Shown: piece after piece, positions 45,773 through 55,906 of the stretch
How positions within the stretch are numbered: position 1 is the stretch's first letter
How the letters are laid out: the number at the start of each line of letters is the position of its first letter
Source: Pseudomonadota bacterium
GTDB taxonomy: Bacteria; Pseudomonadota; Alphaproteobacteria; Rickettsiales; UBA6187
Direction of reading: 5' to 3'
Assembly: GCA_027620075.1 (NCBI GenBank)
Contig: JAQCEY010000001.1
Span: 124,001 to 188,000, forward strand
DNA: 64,000 nucleotides
Notes under the pieces: generated by a model
The model's input: the letters and a program-made list of their open reading frames with translations, nothing else
Told to the model about the DNA's origin: nothing
Database searches by the model: none
Made by a program: the position numbers and the translations under genes

Positions 45773-46651
45773 TCATAATGCTATTTTACCAAGCATTACA
45801 CCGATAAATATTATCATTCCGTAATATCTGTTTGATGAGAACTTCGCCATACAATCACTGCGTATATTGAAATCTACCGTATTTGCCTGCCAGTATAAAT
45901 GTATAAGTCCGATTATGAGGAAGAGATGGAATAAAATACCGCTGCCCGTCAATATACCCACTATCCAGAAAAGAATTGTTGTGGTCAAGTAAAAGAAGTA
46001 GATGTATTTTCTCGTATGCACCCCTAATTTTAATGCTGTCGATTTTATGCCTATTGCGGCATCATCGTTTTTGTCCTGATGGGCATATATAGTATCATAG
46101 CCTATAGTCCAGAATATACATGCCGTATATATTAATACCGCCGTCAGGTTAATGCTGTCTTTAACGGCAGCCCACCCCATTAACGCTCCCCAGTTAAAGG
46201 TCATTGCCAAAAATACCTGCGGCCAGTATGTTATACGTTTCATGAAAGGATAAACAAATATGGGTATTACTACTATCATTCCAAGTAGAATAACAGTGCT
46301 TGGCAGGGTAAATAATATCAAAGCTCCCAATGAAAGAAGCAGCATTAGCAAAAATATAGCCTCATATAGCTTCATATCGCCGTTTGCCAGAGGTCTGTTT
46401 TTAGTTCTTTCAACTTTTGCGTCGATTTTCCTGTCGATAATATCGTTTGTAATACAGCCTGCACTTCGCATTATGATGCAGCCGATTATAAATTTCAGCA
46501 TCAGCATTACAGGAATAACTTCATCAGATGCAAAGCCTATACTTATCAAACACGGCCATAGCAAAAGGAATTTACCCGTTAAATTATCAAACCTCATTAT
46601 CTTAAGATAAGGTCTGATATTTGAGATTTTGGGATTATCTATCCAACTCAT
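45773..46651 (-). CDS. ubiA: 4-hydroxybenzoate polyprenyltransferase UbiA
   Basis: 292 residues with about nine membrane helices. Two Asp-rich motifs bind the prenyl diphosphate: NDIIDRKIDAKVERTKNRPL and YDTIYAHQDKNDD. Attaches the isoprenoid tail to 4-hydroxybenzoate in ubiquinone synthesis, which supplies the quinone for the nearby complex I. The intergenic region upstream (46652-46952) has no gene, only the palindromic element. Confidence 0.95.
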   Translation of the reverse strand: MSWIDNPKISNIRPYLKIMRFDNLTGKFLLLWPCLISIGFASDEVIPVMLMLKFIIGCIIMRSAGCITNDIIDRKIDAKVERTKNRPLANGDMKLYEAIFLLMLLLSLGALILFTLPSTVILLGMIVVIPIFVYPFMKRITYWPQVFLAMTFNWGALMGWAAVKDSINLTAVLIYTACIFWTIGYDTIYAHQDKNDDAAIGIKSTALKLGVHTRKYIYFFYLTTTILFWIVGILTGSGILFHLFLIIGLIHLYWQANTVDFNIRSDCMAKFSSNRYYGMIIFIGVMLGKIAL

Positions 46652-46814
46652 TTTATATACTGCTACTTCACTTTAATTAACAAGAGCAAGGATTATCACA
46701 AAATTTACTGCATTTTCAAGGTTTATATTAAGGGTAACTCTAAGGCAGGTTCAAAGAAGGTAAAATACAAAGCCGTAATTTGCCCGATATAGCTTATGAA
46801 AGACCTATGCATTA

Positions 46815-46902
46815 CGTCATCGCCTGAATTTGTGAAACAAATTATAGGGCGATCTCATGAGATTTTACCTTAGAATTTCTTGCAGAAATTCAGGCAATGA
46901 CG
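46815..46902. repeat. 88-bp palindromic element with 17-bp inverted ends
   Basis: Ends CGTCATCGCCTGAATTT and AAATTCAGGCAATGACG are inverted repeats with one mismatch. The left half also folds alone: ATCGCCTGAATTTG/CAAATTATAGGGCGAT. Related to the sequence at 15147-15187. Confidence 0.65.
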
Positions 46903-46952
46903 AGTTTTTTTGCATTATTCAGAGGTCTCTATGATGTATTAAATCATTTTTA

Positions 46953-47189
46953 ATGATTTCAATAGAAATATTGTGGGGTGATTACATAGAAACCGACGAG
47001 GAAACACCCGAGTTTATTAAAAATAGATATACGGCTATGGACGGTCTGTTTAGGGGTGTGTTGAACAAAAATAAAATTTATAGTGCGCCTTCAGAACATA
47101 AGCGCTCTTTGCGTGATAAACTATTTGCTGTTTTAACTTTTAAAGTGGAGAAAGCCACCATATCCAGCATTTATTTGATTGCATTATAA
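46953..47189 (+). CDS. Doubtful small ORF
   Basis: 78 codons with no ribosome site before the ATG and no recognised family. The N-terminal part is acidic (GDYIETDEETPEFIKNRY) and the C-terminal part hydrophobic. It overlaps the reading frame upstream of the next gene. May be a remnant or chance. Confidence 0.25.
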   Translation: MISIEILWGDYIETDEETPEFIKNRYTAMDGLFRGVLNKNKIYSAPSEHKRSLRDKLFAVLTFKVEKATISSIYLIAL

Positions 47190-47241
47190 GGTATGCCTAT
47201 GTATTTTTCAGACATATCTAAATATACATTTTAGGAAACGA

Positions 47242-48152
47242 ATGGCTGAAATTGTTATAATATCCACTATATTACTACCTTTCCTACTTATTGCATTGCT
47301 TATATGGAAGATAAAAAGGCGAAGGAAGCAAGAAGCAATTGATATCGCATCGGGAGAACTCTACAAGTTGCCGCTCTGGAAGACCGTGAAAGAGTCGTAT
47401 CGACTCGCATGGAAAAATCGTGCCGAATACTTCAAAATATCTTGGATTTGGTTGACTATATCGGCGGTGGTTACGTTCCTTTACAATTTGATTTTTTGGA
47501 AAGAAATAAGTGCCATATCCTGTATAAGCATATCTAAAGTAAAATTGGAGTTTAGTACTATATCCTCATCTTTTATTGTAAGTTTGGTAGTAGCTATGTG
47601 TGGTGCTTCAATAGCAGTGGCATGGCATAGGCTTATTTTACGTGGCGAACGAGTGGTATCGAGTCATTACCTAAGACTCGATAAGGTAGTTTGGAATTAT
47701 TTTGCATTAGCGGCTTTAATATTATTTCTAGAAACAGCACCACAACTAATCAGTCCATCAATAAATAACAGCCCGGCGATTTCTTCTTCAGAATCATTAA
47801 TGATACTGATAACATCTATAATATACCTTTTTATCATATGTTACTCGGTTCGTATTGTCGTAATGTTCCCTGCGATAGCCTTAGAATTGCCTGATGTTAG
47901 TATTAAAAAGGTTTTGCGAAAGACACGAAGAAATTTCTGGGGACTTTTATTTGCTCCTCTTTTTTGTAGTTTGCCTCTAATACCTTTTTCACTATTACAT
48001 TGGTTTTTATTAAAGGGTTATGCGAGAGAAGTTTAGCCGGCTCATTATTGAATACTGCTAGTTTTGTACTTGGTATGATAGTTATGATGCCTGTTTACTT
48101 ATCATTTTTATCGTTAGCTTATAAGTATTTCTTTGAGAAAGAAAAAAACTAA
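47242..48152 (+). pseudogene. Polytopic membrane protein, frameshifted near its 3' end
   Basis: AGGA lies 5 nt before the ATG at 47242. The protein has an N-terminal helix (IVIISTILLPFLLIALLIW), a basic KRRRKQ loop, an amphipathic segment, then four or five more helices. The frame ends at 48036, but coding continues one frame over from about 48003 (FIKGLCERSLAGSLLNTASF, then a helix and KYFFEKEKN) to the TAA at 48150-48152. One base lost near the TGGTTTTTATTAAAGGG run would explain it. Intact length about 302 aa. Function unknown. A sequencing error is possible. Confidence 0.6.
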
Positions 48153-48368
48153 TAATTCCAACTGCCATCCATGTGGCATCTCAGCCCAAAAAACGGTGAC
48201 CCGTTTTTGACGTACTTCGAACTGAATATTGCAAGGATATTTTGTTTATGTTTAGCAGTGTTCCAGCGCAAATAAGCCGTAAAATATAGGATTTAGCCGT
48301 TAGTTCAAAAGTCGGTCGCCAGTTTGAATCCTTGTTTAGGATGGGTAATGTGTTGAGCGTTCGTGTAG

Positions 48369-49891
48369 CGTAGGTGGGCTGAAAGAAAGCGGCATTGCCG
48401 CAGGCACATTGCACGCATTTGAGATGCAAATCAAAGCCGCAGAAAATATGAAACGTCAGCAAAGTTGGGACTCTCTTTCTAAAAAGCAACAGGCATTTAT
48501 CAATAAAACGCTGCTTACAAAAAATGATGTTTTAATCATTGATGAGGCAGGCATGGTCGGCACAAAGCAACTGGCAGCCATCATGGAGCGTGCTAATAAA
48601 GCAGGTGCAAAAATTATTCTGTGCGGCGATCATCAGCAGCTACAATCCATTGAGGCGGGAGCGGCTTTCCGTAATGTGATTGAACGCAGCGACTACGCTG
48701 AAATTTTGGAGGTACGCCGCCAGAAAACCGATTGGATGTGCAAGGCAACGGTGCAATTTGCCAAGGGTGATACAGCAGGTGCATTGCGTCAATATCAAGA
48801 GCAAGAAGCCTTGCATTATCTTAAGAACAAAGATACCGCCATCGCTAAATTAGTAGATGATTATATGCAGGGCGTATCAAAGCACCCCGATCATCACGCA
48901 TGGTTTTAGCTTTCACCAGAAAAGATGTGAACGCCCTCAACAAGGCAATTAAGGCGGAGATGGTAAAGGTCGGCAAAGTATCAAAGAAAACTACCAATCT
49001 GACCATTACCACACAACAAGATGAACAGGAAATTCAAGGCTTTGCAAAGGGTGACCGCATCATGTTTTGTGAAAACAACACAAAAATGGGCGTGATGAAC
49101 GGCACGCTTGCCACCATCACCAAAATCAACGCACATATCATAGATGTCCGTTTGGATAACGGGCAGGATTTGCGTTTTGATGCAAAAGAATACAAGAAAT
49201 TCCAACCGGGCTATGCCGCCACCGTCCATAAATCACAAGGCGTAACGGTCGATAAAGCCTATGTTCTTGCCACAAAACATTTTGACCGCCACACCACCTA
49301 TGTGGCGATGACCCGCCATAAACACAGTGTTCACCTTTATGCAGGGCAAGATGATTTTCGCAGTAAAACAAGCTTAATAAATTCTTTAAGCAAGGAAGGT
49401 CAAAAAAACAGCACGCTGGACTTTGCAAAGCACCACTTGGCAAAAAAGCTTTCGGCATACGTAAAGAACAGTTGCTACAACGTAAAAACGCCTTAACAAA
49501 TCACCACCGTCAACAAAGAGAAGATTTACTCAAACAACAAAAACAACGCCGCATCGCCAATCAACAACAAAACCACCACCGCCTGCCCTCAGGCTTACGC
49601 ACCATCTGGTCACGCATCACAGGGCAAAACGATAAAATCCGCACAGAAATAAGAGAAAACCTACAACAAGAAACCACCCGAAACCAAACCGAAAAACAAG
49701 CCCTAATCCAAAAACAACTCACCGAGAGAGGCAAACTACAAAAACAAATCAACACCTTCCGCCAAAACGCAAAACAAGAATTAACCCACCTGCGAAAAAC
49801 AACCGCAAACGCTATAAAAACCGGACAAACGCCCGAACACTTACAAATCCCACAAAAAGCTATCGAGCATAACAACACCATGAAAATGTAA
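48369..49891 (+). pseudogene. traA: Remnant of Ti-type conjugative relaxase/helicase TraA (3' half, three frames)
   Basis: Frame 1 (to 48909) begins GLKESGIAAGTLHAFEMQ and has the helicase Walker B, VLIIDEAGMVGTKQL, and CGDHQQLQSIEAGAAFR. The next frame (from about 48900) has LAFTRKDVNALN, the UvrD-C2 motif YAATVHKSQGVTVDKAYVL and TTYVAMTRH. The third frame (from about 49455) has FGIRKEQLLQRKNALTNHHR followed by a Gln/Lys-rich C-terminal tail. The relaxase domain and Walker A are missing; 48153-48368 shows no gene. Two frameshifts plus the truncation show decay of a conjugative or mobilisable element. Confidence 0.85.
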
Positions 49892-50089
49892 AAATACAGA
49901 CCCCCCCTTAATTGGTTAAATAATTAACTATAAGCAACTGTTATATACAAATTGTCTTACAAATCCTCAACTAATAGATACATATATTTTGATTAGTTTG
50001 TATTTTTAATTGCCCTTTACTTTTGACCTGATATAGCTGAAACAAAAAGATTAAATAAATATTAATTTATCAGGTATAGGAAGGATGTA

Positions 50090-51271
50090 ATGAAAAATGT
50101 ATTTAGTGATAAAGAAGTGGCAAATAAAAATAATAAACAGTCATTTTTCTCAAGCAGAGGCTCGGTATCAAACTACATACTTCTTTTTGTTGTTTTAGTT
50201 TCAATAGTTGTTTTTGGTTATGAGAAACTAGAAGCCAATATGAAAGTTGAAGAGCCTAATAATGAGGCTTTTGTTTATGAAGTTGAAATGAATTTGGAAA
50301 TTGACGGCAAGCCTGTTCGGTTAACAAGAAGAAGTGGGTGTAACGCTATAACTTATAGTAAGGCAGGCGGTGCTAAATTTTCGGAAATTTCTGCTACAGG
50401 TTATTCGATGAGTAAGCAGTTGCCTACAGGCGAATATGTTTTTGTCGGTTCTCCTAGTCCGTGCAGATTTTTTAAGAAAGTCGAAGATGAAAACGGCAAT
50501 ACTAAATACGAGATACCTGAATTAATGGAGGATTATTTACCGAAAATTCATATTGCAGATAAAGCCCCTGTGCCTGATGTGGTTGAGATTTATGATATGC
50601 CGAGAGTATTTGAGGCACCGGGTGCAAGAGTGAAATATATAAGCACGAAAGTTACTCCTATGCCGATTGGTACGGTTTTAGAAAAGAAAGAGCCTGACCC
50701 GTTTGAATTTTTCTTCGGAAAAGGCGATGGGCCTTTTTATTTTTCACTAATGCTAAGCGATTCAGCAATGATTCCTGAGTTACAAGAATTAATAAATAAA
50801 CATACTCCAAATGCAACAGAACCAATTGCATTATATACTAAGCAATGGTTTTTAGATTTTTATCATGGAAAGAAAGAGCTAGGTAATATTGGTGTTATAA
50901 AAAGAAAAATTTCTGAAGCTAGTGCTAAGGATTTTATTACTTACCCTCTTTTATTTGATAAAGGGACGGATTTTCATGAAGATACTTATAATATGTCACC
51001 AAGTTATGAACTGTCATTTATTAAAGTATATTATAGGTTACCTTATGATGCTCTAAAACATAAGCACCATGAGTTGTTTAGTAAAAAAAATCTAAATATT
51101 AGCTTTCCGTCTGGAGAAATATACAAAATGAAGGCAAATGAAGCAAATGCTTTTACTCGCCATTTTGTTTATGATCCAAAGATAAAAGATCTGCACTTTA
51201 TTGCAAATAGGTACATCGCAACCAAGGAATTAAAAGGAAATTTAAAAAAATATAATTATAAAGTAAGATAG
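50090..51271 (+). CDS. Membrane-anchored protein, unknown
   Basis: 393 residues; AGGAAGG stands 5 nt before the ATG. A cytoplasmic N-terminus, one transmembrane helix (SNYILLFVVLVSIVVFG, about residues 31-47), then a large extracytoplasmic region with two Cys (SGCNAITY, SPCRFFKK), a Pro-rich middle (TKVTPMPIGTVLEKKEPDP) and a Lys-rich end. No domain recognised. It lies 12 nt before the lipase/RTX gene, so the two are probably cotranscribed; it could serve that protein in secretion, modification or immunity, which is unproven. Confidence 0.7.
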   Translation: MKNVFSDKEVANKNNKQSFFSSRGSVSNYILLFVVLVSIVVFGYEKLEANMKVEEPNNEAFVYEVEMNLEIDGKPVRLTRRSGCNAITYSKAGGAKFSEISATGYSMSKQLPTGEYVFVGSPSPCRFFKKVEDENGNTKYEIPELMEDYLPKIHIADKAPVPDVVEIYDMPRVFEAPGARVKYISTKVTPMPIGTVLEKKEPDPFEFFFGKGDGPFYFSLMLSDSAMIPELQELINKHTPNATEPIALYTKQWFLDFYHGKKELGNIGVIKRKISEASAKDFITYPLLFDKGTDFHEDTYNMSPSYELSFIKVYYRLPYDALKHKHHELFSKKNLNISFPSGEIYKMKANEANAFTRHFVYDPKIKDLHFIANRYIATKELKGNLKKYNYKVR

Positions 51272-51283
51272 AAAGGTTTTATT

Positions 51284-53596
51284 ATGACAGTATTCGGATT
51301 AACAGACTTTGAATGGGCAATATTAGCCAACGATTCTTATCGAAGATATGAATTAAGAGGCGGACAACCGGAAGAAGGGTATGACTCAAATTTAACGCAA
51401 GCTGAAAATTGGAGACGTTATGTTGATTCTAACGGTAATATTGTTTTACCTGATAGTTGGCAGGAATTTTTATATGATGAAGATACAAATAGTTCAACCA
51501 ATCCTCTTCGTATTTTAGATATTGAGAACGATATTTTCTTACAATTAAGACTTAACGCCAATAACAATCCTGACTATACAGGCTATGATTTTGCAGGAGA
51601 GGATGTTGAGTCATTTAGCGCCAAGGTTTATCAAAGTGACAACCCTAATGCTAACGAGATAATAGTATCATTTAGGGGTAGTGAAAGCTTTGAGGAAATA
51701 TTCTCATCAATTAATGATTCTGCTTGGGATGACTGGCAGGGCAATATAGCCACTATACTTGCTGATGAAGTACACCCGCAAATCAATGTCGCTTACTATT
51801 TCACTCAAAGATTAAAAGAAATACTAGATGACCAGTTCGGCGTTGGTGGTTATGAGCTTGCTTTCACGGGGCACTCTCTAGGTGGGCTTATAGCATCCAC
51901 AGTAGCAACGTTAGAAGGTGCGGAAGCGGTAGTAATGAACCCTGTTCCGGCTACTGACGTTATAAACAATATTTACAATAATGGGGCTTCGGGTTTATAT
52001 GAAACTATCCCGGTTTATCCTTATGATGACCCGACTAATGATGAGTTTTTGTTGCATGTACCTGCAATACCCGCGGTTGATCCAAATTCAACACCCACCG
52101 ATACAAATGTCAGAAATGTTTACATTCAAAATGATATGGCTCGCAATGGAGTTCAGTGGGATGAGATTACTCAGGACATAGAATCATTTGGTACGGATGT
52201 AGAAATTGCACAATTTGATTCGAGTATAGTAAACCCCGGAGGTAATATTCCTTCTGTAAATACAATGTATTTGCCCCAATCATTGTCAGAAGGTTTTATG
52301 GCTTTAATCGGTCAGGATTTTGCATTATCACGCCCTTCGCATTCTATTGATAACCAGTTGCTTATTATGGCAACTGAGCTTAACGGCTCTTATGAACTTG
52401 CACCATTAGTTTCTAAGATCCCCGGGTTTTTACTTGCAATGTCTCGTCCGGTTGGACAATTAGAGCAAGAAGATACGGATAATCAATTCCAAAATGGCTT
52501 CGTTATTCAAAGTTTGGCAACCGAATTGGTAAAACAGTCAAATGCAGTCGGTTATAGTAATAGTGTATTAAAACAAGTCGTTGACACCTTGAAAATAATA
52601 GATGATACCAATCTTATAAAAACAGATACTGATATTCAACGTCAGGCATATTATCAGGTGCAAGACGGCTTGGCTCACATGCTTGTTGAATATACGAAAA
52701 AATATTTTGAAGCGGGAGCTGTCGGAAACTATACACCGCCTATAGAACTCACCTCTAGCGGCGATGCTATAACATTAGTCGGTGATGATTTTTCAAATTA
52801 TGAAAGTGCCTCGCTTGTTCTTCAAGCCTTAAAATCAGGACTTGATATTCCTAGCGTTGGAACTATTTTCCAAACTCTGTTTACTGAATTTCAAACATTG
52901 ATCGGCAAGGAAGATACAAATTTTGATAAATATTTCATAACTACTCGCAATGCATCCGGTAACTCTTACAACGCAGATATTAGTACAACAAATGAGCGTG
53001 ATATAGTTGTAGCAATGGAAGGTGATGATGATGTGCATGATAGTATTGGAGATGATGCTTATCTTGGCGGAAAGGGCGATGATACTTTTTATTTAGGTAT
53101 AGGTTCCGGTAATGATTTTATACATGGCGGTTTTGGAACTGATTATCGTAACTTTGATAGTGATGGAACAGATGCTGTTGATTATAGTGATTCAACAGCT
53201 AATCGTATTGAAGTCAGAGCAAAAGAATTTACACTTATAGACTTGGTAGGTCAGCCTGATATAACACAGTCTTATTATGAAGTAATAAAAAGAGCTTCTG
53301 ATAATAGTATCATCGGAACAGATTACTTAACATCAATTGAATCTATAAAAGGTACTAGTGGTAATGATGGTATTGAGGGTGATAGTAATAACAATATTAT
53401 AAACGGCGGTGCTGGGGATGATATCTTAGTTGGAGGTAATGGTGCGGATAAATTCATAATCGCCCGTCAGTTGGGTGGGGCTACTACGGTTATTACTGAT
53501 TTTGAGCCGACATTGGAAGATGAGAGGATTGATTTAAGGGCGTTTAGGTGCATTAGTCATTTTACAACTTCACATATATATCAGGTAGGTATATAA
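51284..53596 (+). CDS. Lipase-like protein with RTX repeats
   Basis: 770 residues, AAAGG 7 nt upstream. An alpha/beta-hydrolase (class 3 lipase type) domain covers about 1-330: EIIVSFRGSESFEEI and FTGHSLGGL with nucleophile Ser198. A linker follows, then calcium-binding RTX nonapeptides (about 560-750, such as GDDAYLGGKGDDTFYLG). The C-terminus is cut: instead of the usual domain after ATTVITDF, it ends in a short divergent tail (FTTSHIYQVGI). That tail sequence recurs in the downstream copies, so it was probably produced by recombination. A type I-secreted phospholipase or lipase is likely. No T1SS genes are in the window. Confidence 0.75.
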   Translation: MTVFGLTDFEWAILANDSYRRYELRGGQPEEGYDSNLTQAENWRRYVDSNGNIVLPDSWQEFLYDEDTNSSTNPLRILDIENDIFLQLRLNANNNPDYTGYDFAGEDVESFSAKVYQSDNPNANEIIVSFRGSESFEEIFSSINDSAWDDWQGNIATILADEVHPQINVAYYFTQRLKEILDDQFGVGGYELAFTGHSLGGLIASTVATLEGAEAVVMNPVPATDVINNIYNNGASGLYETIPVYPYDDPTNDEFLLHVPAIPAVDPNSTPTDTNVRNVYIQNDMARNGVQWDEITQDIESFGTDVEIAQFDSSIVNPGGNIPSVNTMYLPQSLSEGFMALIGQDFALSRPSHSIDNQLLIMATELNGSYELAPLVSKIPGFLLAMSRPVGQLEQEDTDNQFQNGFVIQSLATELVKQSNAVGYSNSVLKQVVDTLKIIDDTNLIKTDTDIQRQAYYQVQDGLAHMLVEYTKKYFEAGAVGNYTPPIELTSSGDAITLVGDDFSNYESASLVLQALKSGLDIPSVGTIFQTLFTEFQTLIGKEDTNFDKYFITTRNASGNSYNADISTTNERDIVVAMEGDDDVHDSIGDDAYLGGKGDDTFYLGIGSGNDFIHGGFGTDYRNFDSDGTDAVDYSDSTANRIEVRAKEFTLIDLVGQPDITQSYYEVIKRASDNSIIGTDYLTSIESIKGTSGNDGIEGDSNNNIINGGAGDDILVGGNGADKFIIARQLGGATTVITDFEPTLEDERIDLRAFRCISHFTTSHIYQVGI

Positions 53597-53660
53597 ACAA
53601 TTAAAAGTATTATAGTAAAAAGTGAGGACGTGATGACTTTAAAGAAAAAAATAGCGTTAG
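53447..53660 (+). repeat. Cassette boundary repeat, copy 1
   Basis: End of the RTX gene (from GATAAATTCATAATCGCCCG), short intergenic AT-rich part with the GTGAGGA ribosome site, and start of the small membrane-protein gene. Recurs at 55041-55340 and 55894-56195. Confidence 0.8.
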
Positions 53661-54070
53661 TTTTTTTTATACCGATTTTATTCCTATTAGTTTTTGTATC
53701 TAACTTTTCAGGTGTTTGCTGGACGGAATTTAAGAAATATTCAGAGGAGGAGTTGATAAAAAAATCAACTGGTGATGCTTATGACGAAAACCCATACTGT
53801 TGTTTAGTTGAGGGTAAATCAAAAAAACATAATAGTTTTTTTTCGAATTTATTAGGCAAATATTACTTTGTTATTATCAAATACGTAAAAAGAGATGAGC
53901 CAATTACTAATGATCAAAATTACCCATATAATTACGGGTGGTATCTAGTAGACCAATGTGGAAATAATCAAGAATGGTCATATTCAAAAACTCGGAAGTC
54001 GGAAGAAAGTTACAATTGGCATGTAAATAGAATAAAATCAAAAAAAGAGGGAAATACTAATGACAGATAA
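53633..54070 (+). CDS. Small one-helix Cys-containing protein, cassette member 1
   Basis: 145 residues from the ATG at 53633; GAGGA precedes it as in the two paralogues, so this start is preferred to the GTG at 53630. One N-terminal transmembrane helix (ALVFFIPILFLLVFVSNFSG), then a presumably extracytoplasmic domain with conserved cysteines shared by all three copies: GVCW, YCC and DQCG. Paralogues at 55225-55647 and 56080-56514. Each precedes and overlaps an RTX-type gene (here by 11 nt), a pairing that suggests an accessory or immunity role, which is inference. No family recognised. Confidence 0.7.
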   Translation: MTLKKKIALVFFIPILFLLVFVSNFSGVCWTEFKKYSEEELIKKSTGDAYDENPYCCLVEGKSKKHNSFFSNLLGKYYFVIIKYVKRDEPITNDQNYPYNYGWYLVDQCGNNQEWSYSKTRKSEESYNWHVNRIKSKKEGNTNDR

Positions 54071-55196
54071 AATATATCAATGGCAAGACATAGATATTAA
54101 TACTATAACAAACCTGTTTTTATATGGTACATTTGATACACCAGAAAGTTATACAAGTAGACTTCGTTCTTCAAGTGAAATTGATGCATTACCTACAGAC
54201 ATCTTTGGTTATAAATATCTTTCAGTTAAAGTAGAAATGCAAGATTACATTGAAAATGGTCCAGGTAGATATGCACATGCTTCGGAGGCAAAAGTAGTTC
54301 AAGACTTTTTTAACTATAATTTTGTTGTTATTCCACCTGATGGCTCATATACAAAAGACCAAATTCAAACAATGTTTGGTTATGACGATGACGACTTTGC
54401 TTTTACAATTCAGCACCTAGATATTGATAAAAATAGTTCTGACTATGCAATGCGTACTTATATTTATAACAATTCACGTTTTGAGATTTCGGATGATGTT
54501 ATTTTTGTAGTTAATGGAACTGAACGCTATATTCAAAATATGGCTGTTCATGTGCGTGATGATGATTTTGACTTCAATTCAAAATGGTGGAATCAGCTAG
54601 GCGATGAGTTTTATCTAGAAGATGAAGTTGATCCATATGAAATTGGTGTAAAAGTTTGGATCGAATTTCAAAACAAAAATCTTGTTCCAACAGATATATA
54701 CACCAGTACTGATTTTGATAATGACGAGGCAAACGTAGCACTTGAAGCAAGTGGTACTTTACTTGACGCATATAATGCTATGGCTGATATAGTTGTACCG
54801 CAATTAAAAGCTTCTGGCACAATTGAATATGAAACTCCTGATGGTGGTAAAGTTATCTATGGAGATAATTCAAATAATGCTATTAACGGCGTTGGTGCAA
54901 TTGAAACTGTTGATGATACGACAGATTTTGCTGATATAATAATCGCAGGTGAAGGAAATGATTTTATTTCCGCCGAAGGGGGAGATGACGTATTATATGG
55001 CGGTTCGGGCAACGACACGTTAACAGGCGGATTCGATGCGGATAAGTTCATAATCGCTCGTCAGTTGGGCGGGGCTACTACGGTTATTACTGATTTTGAG
55101 CCGACATTGGCAGATGAGAGGATAGACCTTAGGGCGTTTTCGGATATCGGTTCTTTTGCAACTTCACATATATATCACAGGTATATAAAATATTAA
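54060..55196 (+). CDS. Short RTX-type protein, cassette 1
   Basis: 378 residues. Starts inside the small gene (ATG at 54060, GAGGGA upstream). Its N-terminal domain of about 255 residues is shared with the 1640-aa protein: IYQWQDIDINTITNLFLYGTFDT, VEMQDYIENGPGRYAHAS, QHLDIDKNSSDYAMRTYIYN. RTX repeats follow (EGGDDVLYGGSGNDTLTGGF). It ends soon after ATTVITDFEPT with a divergent tail (FATSHIYHRYIKY) and so lacks the standard T1SS C-terminal domain. The N-domain is unrecognised and may be the functional part. Confidence 0.7.
   Translation: MTDKIYQWQDIDINTITNLFLYGTFDTPESYTSRLRSSSEIDALPTDIFGYKYLSVKVEMQDYIENGPGRYAHASEAKVVQDFFNYNFVVIPPDGSYTKDQIQTMFGYDDDDFAFTIQHLDIDKNSSDYAMRTYIYNNSRFEISDDVIFVVNGTERYIQNMAVHVRDDDFDFNSKWWNQLGDEFYLEDEVDPYEIGVKVWIEFQNKNLVPTDIYTSTDFDNDEANVALEASGTLLDAYNAMADIVVPQLKASGTIEYETPDGGKVIYGDNSNNAINGVGAIETVDDTTDFADIIIAGEGNDFISAEGGDDVLYGGSGNDTLTGGFDADKFIIARQLGGATTVITDFEPTLADERIDLRAFSDIGSFATSHIYHRYIKY
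54845..55100 (+). repeat. Near-identical RTX segment, copy 1
   Basis: About 250 bp matching 57301-57552 at all but about four positions. It encodes YGDNSNNAINGVGAIE through ATTVITDF. The identity greatly exceeds that of flanking parts of the two genes. Confidence 0.85.
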
Positions 55197-55340
55197 AAGT
55201 AATTTATTAGAAAGTGAGGATAGTATGACTTTAAAAAAGAAAGTGGCTTTAGTTTTTTTAGCACCAATTTTATTTTTACTAATTTTTGTATCGAATTTTT
55301 CAGGAATTTGCTGGACGGAATTCAAGAAATATTCTGAAGA
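55041..55340 (+). repeat. Cassette boundary repeat, copy 2
   Basis: Nearly identical to copy 3 (55894-56195) from the RTX end, through the intergenic region and into the first about 40 codons of the small gene; the offset is about 855 nt. Confidence 0.85.
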
Positions 55341-55647
55341 GGAGTTGATTCAAAAGGCTGCAAGCAAGGCTTATAGAGAAGACCCTTTCTGTTGCGATAT
55401 AAAGTCAAAAGGAGGTTTTTTTAGTAAACTATTTGGTAGTTATTATTTTGCAATTACTCAATATACCAAGAGACCTGAACCCATTAATAATGATGAACAT
55501 TATCCATATAATTATTCGTACTTTCTTGTTAATCAGTGCGGAAATTACAAAAAAGGGTCAAGCCTAGAAACAACTAAAACAGAAGAAATGTATAACGGAC
55601 AAGTCAAAATAATAAAATCAAAAAGAGGATGGAATAACAATGACTAA
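55225..55647 (+). CDS. Small one-helix Cys-containing protein, cassette member 2
   Basis: 140 residues. N-terminal 45 residues are almost identical to member 3 (helix ALVFLAPILFLLIFVSNFSG, then ICWTEFKKYSEEELI). The distal part differs, keeping FCCDIKS, GSYYFAIT and NQCGNYKK. GAGGATAGT precedes the ATG. Eight-nt overlap with the truncated RTX gene that follows. Conserved anchor and variable outer domain fit a diversifying partner protein. Confidence 0.7.
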   Translation: MTLKKKVALVFLAPILFLLIFVSNFSGICWTEFKKYSEEELIQKAASKAYREDPFCCDIKSKGGFFSKLFGSYYFAITQYTKRPEPINNDEHYPYNYSYFLVNQCGNYKKGSSLETTKTEEMYNGQVKIIKSKRGWNNND

Positions 55648-55906
55648 TACAATATATCAATGGCAGGATTTAACTATTGAAACAATAACAAATCTATATC
55701 TATATGGCACATTTGATACGCCAGAAGACTATACAGATAGACTTCGTTCATCTAGTACATACAATGCTTTGCCGACAGATAATAACGGTACTTTTATTAA
55801 TATAAAAGTTGAGATGCAAGATTATATTACAAACGGTCCGGGACGCTATGCGCATGCGTCAATGGCTGAGGCTGTAGATGATTTTTTTAATCCGATAAAT
55901 TCATAA
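55640..55906 (+). pseudogene. Truncated cassette RTX gene (deletion remnant)
   Basis: 88 codons of the same N-terminal domain (IYQWQDLTIETITNLYLYG, PGRYAHASMAEAV), then the gene jumps at FFNPIN into the RTX tail (GATAAATTCATAATCGCCCG) in the wrong frame and stops at once. The junction is a GATAAAT-type microhomology shared by the N-domain (AATCCGATAAATCC in the intact gene at about 56757) and the tail. The rest of the tail and intergenic region persist to 56079. Confidence 0.85.

Noticed and set aside
48181..48489. Minus-strand 102-codon ORF at the left edge of the traA remnant
   Set aside because: Overlaps the helicase-coding frame of traA on the plus strand and shows no family features.
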